From Sulfurimonas sp. (GTDB taxonomy: Bacteria; Campylobacterota; Campylobacteria; Campylobacterales; Sulfurimonadaceae), in contig NZ_JAHYJB010000010.1 of the NCBI RefSeq assembly GCF_019429335.1, forward strand, positions 1 through 55,794: a stretch of DNA of 55,794 nucleotides, given 5' to 3'. How positions within the stretch are numbered: the stretch's first letter is position 1; each line of letters opens with the position of its first letter. Shown piece by piece: positions 1 to 7,670 of this stretch. Below the pieces are notes generated by a model that did no database searches, had not been told where the DNA came from, and saw nothing but the letters and a program-made list of their open reading frames with translations. Both the position numbers and the translations under genes were made by a program.

Positions 1-2
1 TT

Positions 3-284
3 GAGAGAAAACTTGGCGAAATCAGCGCCAAAGAAAAATCTACAAAAAAGTTGCTCAAAAAAAATGAAGAGATTCTAAAAGAGATAAAAGAGATAAAGAT
101 GGATAAGATGGCTCAGACATTTGCAAAGATGAAAGCCGCAAGCGCTGCTAACGTGCTCTCAGAAATGGATATAGAAGAAGCGGCATCCATACTGTCGTCC
201 CTAAAACCTGCTACTATAGGAACTATTTTAAGCAAAATGGATGCACAAAAAGCCTCTGAACTGACATTAATATTGGCAAAATAA
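3..284 (+). CDS. MotE-like (MgtE_N-type) protein, 3' part only
   Basis: The reading frame is open from the left edge (first full codon at base 3), so the gene begins outside the window. The visible 93 residues start with a Lys/Glu-rich coiled-coil stretch and continue with helical repeats (KMDKMAQTFAKMKAAS, then LSEMDIEEAASILSSLKP, then LSKMDAQKASELTLILAK) typical of MotE / MgtE N-terminal-like proteins, flagellar motor chaperones that usually carry an N-terminal membrane anchor. That anchor would lie upstream. An internal TTG at 51 is not needed as a start because the frame is open to its left. No neighbours confirm a flagellar role here. Family call is good; motor function is inferred. Confidence 0.6.
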   Translation, partial: ERKLGEISAKEKSTKKLLKKNEEILKEIKEIKMDKMAQTFAKMKAASAANVLSEMDIEEAASILSSLKPATIGTILSKMDAQKASELTLILAK

Positions 285-862
285 TCTACCTTAAGAATTA
301 TTGGTTAGAATCTTCCTCTCTGACAATTAAGTACTAAAGAGTTTTTTAAATGTTAAGCAATGCAAACTGCGCTACTTCATACTCTTATGCTTCTCTGCAT
401 GGACAATAATATTTATAGTTTATCTATCCCGCCGATAATAATCTATCTTCTACTTATTGATAAATTCTATGCTTATGTTATAGCAATTTTAACCATTGTT
501 CTTGGCTAGGTACCTCTGTACGGCTCATGAAACATATATAACTATCTGCTAAGAAACCAGTTTCAGGTATATCACGATTATCTTACCAATATAAAAGAGG
601 CGGATATCGCCATGTATGAGGTAAAATCGAAGGAAAGAGACGGAGAGATAACACTAAGGTACCAGCCGCAGATGAGTATAAACAGTGAAGTTACATGGTG
701 TGAAGTTCTTGCTAGACGGTACGATGAACAGCTGGGAGATGTAGCGCAGAAAATAGAAAAATAAAATATAAGATTTGCGCCAAAATAACTTTTTTCTAAT
801 CGTAAACTAACCTTACTTATTGTAAAATATCCAAATTTATTTAATACATATAAGGTTCATCG
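285..862. other. Intergenic stretch with decayed gene remnants
   Basis: About 580 bp without an intact gene. It contains a recognisable GGDEF-EAL remnant (531-764, listed separately). Around 363-440 a short plus-strand frame reads like a membrane helix (LRYFILLCFSAWTIIFIVYL) and is stopped at once; it could be the N-terminal anchor of the same dead signalling protein. Many stops occur in all frames. The promoter for the DUF507 gene presumably lies near 800-850, with weak AT-rich signals only. No tRNA or strong terminator hairpin was seen. Confidence 0.55.
531..764 (+). pseudogene. Remnant of a GGDEF-EAL cyclic-di-GMP protein
   Basis: An open stretch from 531 to the TAA at 762-764 encodes EADIAMYEVKSKERDG followed by EITLRYQPQMSINSEVTW and CEVLARRYD. 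The first part matches the end of GGDEF domains (ADxAMYxAKxxGRN). The second matches the start of EAL domains (LxYQPQxxxxxxxxxxxEALxRW), with the EAL triplet reading EVL. In intact proteins about 20-30 residues separate the two, so there is an internal deletion, and the whole GGDEF core and the rest of the EAL domain are missing. No credible start codon with a ribosome-binding site is present. I read it as a dead diguanylate cyclase/phosphodiesterase gene. It might instead be a short fusion product, but that is unlikely. Confidence 0.6.
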
Positions 863-1414
863 ATGAAAATATCACTTAAAACTATACCTCATATAGCCAA
901 TAAGATTGCAATTGATTTAAATAAGAGTGGTGTTGTTACGATGACAAAGGGTCTTGAGCCTATCGCACAAGAAGCCGAGAAGATATTGATGCATGATGCA
1001 AAGCAAGAGATGGAGCTTGAAGAGAAGACTCATGAGATATGTGAAGAAAATGAAGAACAGATAGAGTTTAATCTTGTAGATGAGAGACAACTCTTTTTTA
1101 TGATTAAGAAAAAATTGGCTCCTGAGTTTGGCGTAATTTTGAATTATGAAGAGCGCTACTCAGATATTTCTCATAAGATATTGGATGAGCTTTACGAAGA
1201 GGATTTGATTCACTTCGATGTAACTGAGAACCGCATAAAAAATATTATATATAATTCGATTACATCTTTTATAGCAGAAGCGTCAGAGCTTGATAACTCA
1301 ATTACGGATAAAATCAGAACGTACAAAAAAAGATATATCCCAGGAACTGATGAATTTGATATTTTGTATGAAAAACTTTATAAAGAAGAGATGATAAAAA
1401 GAGGCATGGAGTAG
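863..1414 (+). CDS. DUF507 family protein
   Basis: A 183-residue acidic, Lys/Glu-rich soluble protein with no signal peptide or membrane helix. The start MKISLKTIPHIANKIAIDL and the end EEMIKRGME fit the DUF507 family, found mainly in Campylobacterota and Aquificota; its biochemical function is unknown. The central part (EEKTHEICEENEEQIEFNL) is strongly acidic. The stop TAG (1412-1414) is followed directly by the carA ATG at 1415, so the two genes are almost certainly cotranscribed and coupled. The conserved link to carA does not by itself give a pyrimidine role. Confidence 0.75.
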   Translation: MKISLKTIPHIANKIAIDLNKSGVVTMTKGLEPIAQEAEKILMHDAKQEMELEEKTHEICEENEEQIEFNLVDERQLFFMIKKKLAPEFGVILNYEERYSDISHKILDELYEEDLIHFDVTENRIKNIIYNSITSFIAEASELDNSITDKIRTYKKRYIPGTDEFDILYEKLYKEEMIKRGME

Positions 1415-2557
1415 ATGAGTATGAAAGTAGTTAAGAAAGCTTGGATTTATCTTGAAAACGGAACTTTTTTAGAAGCTAACAGCTTTGGTGCGGAGGATAC
1501 TGTAGTGGGAGAGATAGTTTTTAACGTCTCCATGAGCGGATATCAGGAGATTATGTCTGACCCCTCATATGCAGGACAGTTTGTAACGTTTACAGCGCCC
1601 GAGATAGGAAATGTAGGCGTCAACTCTCAGGATATGGAGAGCAAAGCGGCTCATGCAAAAGGTATGATAGTTAGAAAATACCAGAAGAGATACTCTAACT
1701 TTAGAGCAGAGGGCTCACTTGCAGACTTTTTAAAAGAGCAAAACGTAATGGGAATTTGCGATATCGATACAAGATATTTAACTAAGATGCTTAGATGCGA
1801 AGGCGCTATGATGATGATAGCTTCTACAGAGATTAGCGATAAAGCTGAGTTAAAAAAGATTTTAGAAAACAGCCCAAGAATAGAAGATGTCAACTATATA
1901 GAGCAGGTTAGCACAAAAACTCCTTACAGACACATTCAATCTGTATATAATGAAAGAGCGTTTGAATATAACACAGCGCCAAAGTCCGAAGCAAATATAG
2001 TAGTTTTAGATTTTGGTGTAAAGACCAACATATTAAACGAGCTTGTTGGCGCAAAAATGAGTGTTGAGGTTATTCCTAATAACTTTAGCGCCGATGATCT
2101 TATAAATAGATATAACAACAAAGAGATTGACGGCGTATTTTTGTCAAATGGACCTGGCGATCCTCTTGTTCTTAAGGATGAGCAGCGTGAAATTAAAAAA
2201 CTAATTGCTGCAAAAATTCCTATGTTTGGAATCTGCTTGGGTCACCAGCTTCTCTCAATAGCTCACGGATATGATACATTTAAACTTAAATTCGGTCACC
2301 ATGGCGGAAATCAGCCTGTAAAAAATATAAAGACAGGGCTGGTTGAGATTACGGCTCAAAACCATAACTACAATGTTCCTGAGAATATTGTAGAGATTGC
2401 AGAAGTTACGCATGTAAATCTATTTGACAACACAATTGAGGGATTAAGATATAACAACTCCCCGATTTTCTCAGTTCAACACCATCCTGAGTCTAGCCCA
2501 GGACCAAAAGAGAGCAGATATATATTTAATGAGTTCTTCTCTTTAATAAAAAGATAA
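1415..2557 (+). CDS. carA: Carbamoyl-phosphate synthase small subunit
   Basis: This is the glutamine amidotransferase subunit of carbamoyl-phosphate synthase; it hydrolyses glutamine and passes ammonia to CarB for pyrimidine and arginine synthesis in the cytoplasm. The 380-residue length is normal. The N-terminal CPSase_sm domain shows GEIVFNVSMSGYQEIMSDPSY and DTRYLTKMLR. The class-I amidotransferase domain carries SNGPGDP, the nucleophile elbow FGICLGHQ (Cys274) and the catalytic His-x-Glu in VQHHPESSPGP. It begins directly after the DUF507 stop; a second ATG lies two codons in (1421). carB is not in the window, which is common in this phylum. Confidence 0.96.
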   Translation: MSMKVVKKAWIYLENGTFLEANSFGAEDTVVGEIVFNVSMSGYQEIMSDPSYAGQFVTFTAPEIGNVGVNSQDMESKAAHAKGMIVRKYQKRYSNFRAEGSLADFLKEQNVMGICDIDTRYLTKMLRCEGAMMMIASTEISDKAELKKILENSPRIEDVNYIEQVSTKTPYRHIQSVYNERAFEYNTAPKSEANIVVLDFGVKTNILNELVGAKMSVEVIPNNFSADDLINRYNNKEIDGVFLSNGPGDPLVLKDEQREIKKLIAAKIPMFGICLGHQLLSIAHGYDTFKLKFGHHGGNQPVKNIKTGLVEITAQNHNYNVPENIVEIAEVTHVNLFDNTIEGLRYNNSPIFSVQHHPESSPGPKESRYIFNEFFSLIKR

Positions 2558-2667
2558 GGGCTCTCCCCCCCCAATTTTACGCCTTTCATATAACTATTTT
2601 TTGTTAATATAGTGTTAAAAGTAAACAAATAATTAACTCAATAGTTAAATTTGTCAAAATTTTGTCA

Positions 2668-2696
2668 TTGATTAAGAATTCTTAAACATTTATACT
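2668..2696 (+). promoter_or_regulatory. Candidate ccoN promoter with palindromic operator
   Basis: A -35-like TTGATT (2668-2673) and a -10-like TATACT (2691-2696) are separated by 17 bp, about 85 bp upstream of the ccoN ATG. The perfect 14-bp palindrome TTAAGAATTCTTAA (2672-2685) fills the spacer, where a bound regulator would block or remodel polymerase. The ccoN ribosome-binding site AAGGAGG is at about 2769-2775. The regulator is unknown. The promoter call is by consensus match only. Confidence 0.45.
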
Positions 2697-2781
2697 GTTA
2701 GTATATCAATGTTAATTAGTTTAATAAATTTAGCTAAATTTAATTAGACATAATTGCTTTGAATCTTTAAGGAGGCTATAT

Positions 2782-4275
2782 ATGGAAAATCGTCCATTAG
2801 AGTACGACTATAGTGTTGCAAAAATGTTCATGTTCACAACAATCATTTTAGGGATTGTCGGCATGCTCATTGGCGTAATTTTGGCATTTCAACTTGCATT
2901 TCCAGGAGTTAATTTAATTCTTGGTGAGAGCTTGGCTGAATATACTAACTTTAGTCGTCTTCGTCCGCTGCATACTGATGCAGTTATTTTTGGTTTTACA
3001 TTGAGTGGTATTTTTGCTACTTGGTATTATGTTGGTCAACGTGTATTAAAAGTGTCTATGGCGGAGTCAAAGTTTTTGATGGCTTTAGGCAAGATACACT
3101 TCTGGCTCTATTTAGTAGTTGTTGCCGTTGTTGTTGTTTCACTGCTTGCAGGAGTTACTTCATCAAAAGAGTATGCAGAATTTGAGTGGCCAATCGATAT
3201 CGCTGTAGTAGTGGTATGGGTAACATTTGGTATGAGCATTTTTGGTCTTATCGGTATTCGCCGCGAGAAGTCGTTGTATATATCTATCTGGTACTATATT
3301 GCTACATTCTTAGGTATAGCTATGCTTTATCTTTTCAATAACATGGCTATTCCTACAATGTTGGGAACATCTGCCGCAGGTGAATCAGGTATAGGCGCAT
3401 GGTATCATTCTGTTTCTATGTATGCAGGTACAAATGACGCCCTTGTTCAGTGGTGGTACGGTCACAATGCGGTTGCATTTGGTTTTACTGTTCCTATTGT
3501 TGCGATGATTTACTACTTTTTACCAAAAGAGTCTGGTCAGGCAATCTACTCATACAAGCTCTCTTTGCTCTCTTTTTGGGGATTAATGTTTGTTTATCTA
3601 TGGGCAGGCGGACACCACTTACTCTACTCTACTGTTCCTGATTGGATGCAGACAATGGGCTCAATATTTTCCATAATATTGATTCTTCCATCTTGGGGTT
3701 CTGCTATCAATATGCTTCTTACAATGAAGGGTGAATGGCAACAAGTTGCTGCTTCTCCGCTTATTAAGTTTATGGTATTAGGTTCTACTTTCTATATGTT
3801 CTCAACACTAGAAGGTCCGATTCAAGCAATAAAATCAGTTAACGCGATAGCACACTTCACTGACTGGATTGTTGGTCACGTACATGACGGTGTTCTTGGT
3901 TGGGTTGGCTTTATGATTATGGCTGCGCTTTATCATATGGCTCCTCGTGTGTTTAAAAGAGAGATTTACTCTAAATCTTTAATGGCTGCACAATTCTGGA
4001 TTCAAACATTGGGTGTTGTTCTATACTTCACATCTATGTGGATTGCAGGTATTACGCAGGGTATGATGTGGCGTGCACATGATGAGTTTGGTAATTTAGC
4101 ATACTCATTTATTGATACGGTTACAGTTTTACATCCTTACTACACTATTCGTGGTGTCGGTGGTTTACTCTATTTAGTAGGTTTCTTAATGTTTGCGTAT
4201 AACATTTATAAAACTATGTCTGCTCGCCCTGTTGAAGAGCGTGAGCTACAAAATTCATCGCCTATGGGCGCTTAA
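2782..4275 (+). CDS. ccoN: cbb3-type cytochrome c oxidase subunit I
   Basis: Catalytic subunit of the high-affinity cbb3 oxidase that reduces O2 at the low-spin b / high-spin b3-CuB centre in the inner membrane. It has 497 residues with about 12-14 hydrophobic segments. Visible haem and copper histidine regions are LRPLHTDAVIFGF, WWYGHNAVAFGFTVP, GGHHLLYSTVPDW and FTDWIVGHVHDGVLGWVG. A strong AAGGAGG lies 6 bp before the ATG. It is first in a ccoNOQP operon with gaps of only 6-15 bp. The upstream region carries a candidate promoter with a palindrome, fitting oxygen- or redox-dependent control, which is inferred. Confidence 0.97.
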   Translation: MENRPLEYDYSVAKMFMFTTIILGIVGMLIGVILAFQLAFPGVNLILGESLAEYTNFSRLRPLHTDAVIFGFTLSGIFATWYYVGQRVLKVSMAESKFLMALGKIHFWLYLVVVAVVVVSLLAGVTSSKEYAEFEWPIDIAVVVVWVTFGMSIFGLIGIRREKSLYISIWYYIATFLGIAMLYLFNNMAIPTMLGTSAAGESGIGAWYHSVSMYAGTNDALVQWWYGHNAVAFGFTVPIVAMIYYFLPKESGQAIYSYKLSLLSFWGLMFVYLWAGGHHLLYSTVPDWMQTMGSIFSIILILPSWGSAINMLLTMKGEWQQVAASPLIKFMVLGSTFYMFSTLEGPIQAIKSVNAIAHFTDWIVGHVHDGVLGWVGFMIMAALYHMAPRVFKREIYSKSLMAAQFWIQTLGVVLYFTSMWIAGITQGMMWRAHDEFGNLAYSFIDTVTVLHPYYTIRGVGGLLYLVGFLMFAYNIYKTMSARPVEERELQNSSPMGA

Positions 4276-4290
4276 TAGAAAGGATTTAAT

Positions 4291-4983
4291 ATGTTTCATT
4301 GGTTAGAAAAACATCCGTTCTTTTTTGCGGTAGGTGTATTCGTAACAATTGCTTTTGCAGGTTTGATAGAAATTCTTCCAAACTTTGCTCAACAATCTCG
4401 TCCGGTAATCGGTACGGCTCCATACTCTACTTTAGAGCTTGCAGGTCGTCACGTTTACATCAAGAACAGCTGTAATGCTTGCCATTCACAGTTAGTGCGC
4501 CCATTTAAGTCAGAGACTGACCGTTACGGTCATTACAGCTTAAGTGGTGAGTACGCATATGATAGACCATTTTTATGGGGTTCAAAAAGAACCGGACCTG
4601 ACTTGATGCGTGTTGGTAACTATAGAACTACTGACTGGCATGAAAACCACATGAAAGATCCTGCTTCTGTTGTTCCGGGTTCGATTATGCCTGCTTACAG
4701 ATGGATGTTTGCAAACAGTGCTGATATTGAAACTGCTTTTGCAGAGCAATTGACGATAGCACAGTTCTTCTCGGTTCCTTACAACCAGCCAGTACCTATG
4801 AGAGATGGCTCTAGTGCAGTTGTAAAGATGGGTGGTAGCGTATCAGATGCAAAAGCTCTAGCTCTAGAAGAAGCAAAAGCAGTTGCAGCTGACATGAAAG
4901 ACCAAGATGTAAAAGATGCAGTTGCGCGCGGTGAGATTCCTGAGATAGTTGCACTTATTGCATACTTAAATAGTCTTAAGTAG
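4291..4983 (+). CDS. ccoO: cbb3-type oxidase mono-haem cytochrome c subunit II
   Basis: Membrane-anchored mono-haem cytochrome c that feeds electrons to CcoN. One N-terminal membrane helix (about residues 10-28) is followed by the haem c site CNACH (Cys61, Cys64, His65) and the conserved SQLVRPFKSE that follows it. The probable axial methionine is in SIMPAYRW. The 230-residue length fits the family. It starts 15 bp after ccoN, with AAAGGA before the ATG, and CcoQ follows. The C-terminal part (about residues 175-215) is Ala/Lys/Asp-rich and looks like a small helical extension. Confidence 0.96.
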   Translation: MFHWLEKHPFFFAVGVFVTIAFAGLIEILPNFAQQSRPVIGTAPYSTLELAGRHVYIKNSCNACHSQLVRPFKSETDRYGHYSLSGEYAYDRPFLWGSKRTGPDLMRVGNYRTTDWHENHMKDPASVVPGSIMPAYRWMFANSADIETAFAEQLTIAQFFSVPYNQPVPMRDGSSAVVKMGGSVSDAKALALEEAKAVAADMKDQDVKDAVARGEIPEIVALIAYLNSLK

Positions 4984-4989
4984 AGGTTT

Positions 4990-5196
4990 ATGGTGGATAT
5001 TGCACAACTTCAGGCTTATGGATACTTTACATTAACTATCCTTCTAGTGATTGCGCTTTATGGTTATATATACCATTTGTACAGCACAAAAAAGGACGCA
5101 GATGGGGTTGACTACGAGAGTTATAGCGATATGGCACTTAAAGATGATCTAGGGGATACTCCGGTGTTACCTAGGTCTGATGACAAAGAGAAATAG
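4990..5196 (+). CDS. ccoQ: cbb3-type oxidase subunit IV (CcoQ)
   Basis: A 68-residue protein with one membrane helix (about residues 10-30, FTLTILLVIALYGYIYHLY) and a charged, acidic cytoplasmic tail. Its position between ccoO and ccoP and its size match CcoQ, which stabilises the CcoP-containing oxidase. The ATG at 4990 is followed by a GTG; AGAGG at 4982-4986 fits the ATG. Sequence conservation in this family is weak, so the call relies mainly on position. Confidence 0.85.
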   Translation: MVDIAQLQAYGYFTLTILLVIALYGYIYHLYSTKKDADGVDYESYSDMALKDDLGDTPVLPRSDDKEK

Positions 5197-5205
5197 GAGA
5201 GATAT

Positions 5206-6129
5206 ATGAATAAGCTTTATCTTGGGGGAATTATCTTTACCGCTTTGATGCTATTACTGACATATTTATCTGTCGGTGGTTCAAAGGGCGGTTTGAATGA
5301 TGATATCGTCAATACACTTGCAATTACTGGGGCAGTGGCATTAGTTATTATTACTGTTTTCGTTGTAATTAAGTATGTTCGTCAAATGCAGGTAGATAGC
5401 GCAAGCGGTGAACTTGCAGATGAGAACTGGGATGGAATAGGTGAATATAAAAACAGCGTTCCTACAGGCTGGGCTGTTATGTTTTTGCTAACAATGGTAT
5501 GGGGTATGTGGTATTTTACAATCGGTTATCCGGTAAACGCATATTCACAAATTGGTGAGTACAATGAAGATGTTGCGGCGCATAACACTAAATTTAAAGC
5601 GCAATATAAAGAGATTACAGGTGATAGACTTGTAGAGATGGGAGAGTCTGTTTTCTTGGCAGAGTGTAAAGTTTGTCACGGTATCAATGCAGACGGTATT
5701 GACGGAAAGGCAGCTAATCTAAACAGAAGAATAGATGCTGCTTCAGTTAAGCATGTACTTGAAAAAGGTTCAAACAACAAGCTTATCGGTATGGAAATGC
5801 CGATGCCTGATAGAAACGGCCTTTTTAACACAAATTCGGGTGCTTTGATTACGGATGCTGAGATAGATGTTATTTCTGCATATGTAGCAAACGGTATGAG
5901 CGGAGACGGTGCTGATATTTTTGCCGGTGCATGTTCAATGTGTCACGGAGCGGACGGTATGGGTATGGAGTTTGTTGCACCAAATATTGCAACATTTACA
6001 CCTGCCCTTGTTAGCACTGTTCTTACACATGGGAAAAAAGGCTCTATAGGTGTTATGCCTAAGTTTGATAGACTTAACGACAAACAAAAAGAAGCTGTTG
6101 GTGCATATATCACCAGCATAAGCAAATAA
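5206..6129 (+). CDS. ccoP: cbb3-type oxidase di-haem cytochrome c subunit III
   Basis: Di-haem cytochrome c that accepts electrons from soluble c-type cytochromes or the bc1 complex and passes them to CcoO/CcoN. Two N-terminal membrane helices (about residues 5-22 and 38-57) and a third near 90-107 precede two haem c sites, CKVCH (Cys154, Cys157, His158) and CSMCH (Cys243, Cys246, His247). GWAVMFLLTMVWGMWYF matches the conserved CcoP membrane region. Length 307 is normal. The start has GGAGAG a few bases upstream. It ends 10 bp before the DUF4006 gene. Confidence 0.96.
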   Translation: MNKLYLGGIIFTALMLLLTYLSVGGSKGGLNDDIVNTLAITGAVALVIITVFVVIKYVRQMQVDSASGELADENWDGIGEYKNSVPTGWAVMFLLTMVWGMWYFTIGYPVNAYSQIGEYNEDVAAHNTKFKAQYKEITGDRLVEMGESVFLAECKVCHGINADGIDGKAANLNRRIDAASVKHVLEKGSNNKLIGMEMPMPDRNGLFNTNSGALITDAEIDVISAYVANGMSGDGADIFAGACSMCHGADGMGMEFVAPNIATFTPALVSTVLTHGKKGSIGVMPKFDRLNDKQKEAVGAYITSISK

Positions 6130-6139
6130 GGAGTCAGGT

Positions 6140-6349
6140 ATGAATGAGAACAGAAGCATATTTTCTCTTGATGGAATAACTGGCATGTTAATTGCAACCG
6201 TGTTGCTGCTTGCAATTTTGGCTGGATTGACAATTTGGAACATTAATGTTCAAAACACGAGCGCAACAAACTTTTACGATATTAAAGATGAGCACCTTAT
6301 ACAAATGAGAAGCGTTGATAACGCTAAACATTTGGTAGATGTTAAGTAA
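6140..6349 (+). CDS. DUF4006 small membrane protein of the cbb3 operon
   Basis: A 69-residue protein with one central hydrophobic helix (GMLIATVLLLAILAGLTIW) and polar ends. It matches the DUF4006 family, which follows ccoP in Campylobacterota; the Campylobacter jejuni operon has an equivalent gene (from memory). AAGGAG sits a few bases upstream of the ATG. A role in oxidase assembly or stability is likely from context but not known. Confidence 0.8.
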   Translation: MNENRSIFSLDGITGMLIATVLLLAILAGLTIWNINVQNTSATNFYDIKDEHLIQMRSVDNAKHLVDVK

Positions 6350-6359
6350 GGAGTATAGA

Positions 6360-6449
6360 ATGGAAAAAATCATTGCATGGGGTCTTGTTATTATGGCTCT
6401 TTATACACTTTACGCGGTTTTAACGCCAAATCATCTTTATATCGGTTAG
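6360..6449 (+). CDS. 29-residue membrane peptide of the cbb3 operon
   Basis: A very short gene: ATG at 6360, TAG at 6447-6449. It encodes MEKIIAWGLVIMALYTLYAV followed by LTPNHLYIG. A good ribosome-binding site, TAAGGAG, lies 6 bp upstream and overlaps the end of the DUF4006 gene. The peptide is one membrane helix with a short polar tail, and it sits inside the continuous cbb3 operon with no promoter gap. Small single-helix proteins such as CcoM/CcoS/CydX-type subunits are typical of terminal oxidases, and C. jejuni has small open frames at the same place (from memory). Subunit or assembly role is inferred. Confidence 0.72.
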   Translation: MEKIIAWGLVIMALYTLYAVLTPNHLYIG

Positions 6450-6458
6450 GGAATTTCA

Positions 6459-7163
6459 TTGAAGTTTTCAAGAGGGCTTTTGGCCCTCATCCTCACACTA
6501 TTTTTTAATGCTTCACTATCGGCACAATATTTATATAAAGATGAACTCATTTTCAATCCAGCATTTAATGCAGAAGTTGAAAAATTAGGGTTGGAGCTAC
6601 ATCAAAAAACAGGAATAGCTTTAAGACTTGTAATGGTTAAAGAGCTGCCAAATGGCATGAATATTGTAGAGTATGAGAATGAGCTGATGAAGGATTTTGA
6701 CTCTCCTACAATCCTGCTTACATTTTCTGAGATGGACTCTAAGGTAGATATACTGGCTCATCCTGCCTCTTTATATGAATATTTTGATAAAAAACAGATA
6801 TTAAGTCCTGTTGCTTCACCGGTTCAAGCATTTACAATGGCGCTCTTTTATAATGAGGGTTTCGACTCCTTTAAAGAGATAGCAAGCAGTTATGGTGGTA
6901 CGATTATTCCTCTCTTGGCACAAAAGGCGAAAGAGGGTGAGGTTTTAGGAAAATACTCAGGTTCAATGTTTAACGGCTATGCTGACATTGCCGAGCAGAT
7001 TGCCGATAGTAAGGGCATAGTGCTTGAAAATGCTGTGGGAAATGCAAATCAGAACAGTATTTTACTTGTAAAAGTGTTGTTCTACGGTTTTATTCTTTAT
7101 GGTATATTTCTTTATATTAAAAGAAAAATATATTTAAGAAGAGAGAAAAATGAATCTAAGTAA
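6459..7163 (+). CDS. TPM-like membrane-anchored periplasmic protein
   Basis: A 234-residue protein starting at TTG with AGGG upstream. An N-terminal signal sequence (RGLLALILTLFFNASLSA) precedes a periplasmic domain with the TPM/Psb32-like pattern (residues about 40-100: HQKTGIALRLVMVKELPNG, then SPTILLTFSEMDSKVDI). A C-terminal membrane helix (about 205-222) ends in a basic tail. It overlaps the fixH gene by 14 bp, so it is translated with the oxidase accessory genes. TPM domains are linked to photosystem or membrane-complex repair; a quality-control role for the oxidase is inference. Domain match is by eye and moderate. Confidence 0.55.
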   Translation: MKFSRGLLALILTLFFNASLSAQYLYKDELIFNPAFNAEVEKLGLELHQKTGIALRLVMVKELPNGMNIVEYENELMKDFDSPTILLTFSEMDSKVDILAHPASLYEYFDKKQILSPVASPVQAFTMALFYNEGFDSFKEIASSYGGTIIPLLAQKAKEGEVLGKYSGSMFNGYADIAEQIADSKGIVLENAVGNANQNSILLVKVLFYGFILYGIFLYIKRKIYLRREKNESK

Positions 7164-7656
7164 CGGCAGAATCTGGCCATATGCAATTGGCGCTTCAATC
7201 ATCTTTATATTTGGTGCATGCGTTGCGACAATAATTGTAGCAAACACACTGCCTGTCGAGAAGAGCGACACCTATATGATGGATTATCATGATGCTAATG
7301 CGAAAGTAAACGATGTTCTAGAGGCAACGATTGAGTTTAATAAAAAGTATAAAGTAGAATATATTTTATCTGAGCTAAAATCGCAAGAGGGTGTTGTTAA
7401 ATACAGAGTGAGCGACTTAAACTCAAATCCTGTAAATAACGCAGAGATAAAAATAGTAATAACTAGACCTAATAACCACAAGTTTGACCAAGAGTTGAGC
7501 AGTCCAAAGGTTGAAGATGGCGTCTATACCTTTGACTCAATTACCCTTGCTGTGGAGGGAAGATGGGATATTATGGCGAAGATAAATGTAGGTGAACTAC
7601 ATAGATTTTACAACATAAAAAGAGACACGCGGGAGATGAATGTAGTTGAATATTAG
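7150..7656 (+). CDS. fixH: FixH-family oxidase assembly protein
   Basis: A 168-residue protein with one N-terminal membrane helix (about residues 10-30, YAIGASIIFIFGACVATII) and a periplasmic beta-sandwich domain. The order YMMDYHDANAKVND, then ITRPNNHKFDQEL, then VEGRWDIMAKINVG is the FixH/CcoH pattern. FixH/CcoH proteins help assemble cbb3 oxidase, and its position at the end of the cco operon supports this. It starts inside the preceding gene (14 bp overlap). The stop at 7654-7656 is 14 bp before addB. Confidence 0.85.
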   Translation: MNLSNGRIWPYAIGASIIFIFGACVATIIVANTLPVEKSDTYMMDYHDANAKVNDVLEATIEFNKKYKVEYILSELKSQEGVVKYRVSDLNSNPVNNAEIKIVITRPNNHKFDQELSSPKVEDGVYTFDSITLAVEGRWDIMAKINVGELHRFYNIKRDTREMNVVEY

Positions 7657-7670
7657 GCTATAATAAGCCT

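Noticed and set aside
479-529. Minus-strand 16-codon frame MSRTEVPSQEQWLKLL
   Set aside because: Protein-like, perhaps a transposase or other gene scrap, but too short to assign and with no extension.
7659-7664. Perfect TATAAT just before addB
   Set aside because: It ends 6 bp before the ATG, so a transcript would start at or in the coding sequence. It is also part of a small AGGCT/AGCCT repeat. Possible only as a leaderless start.
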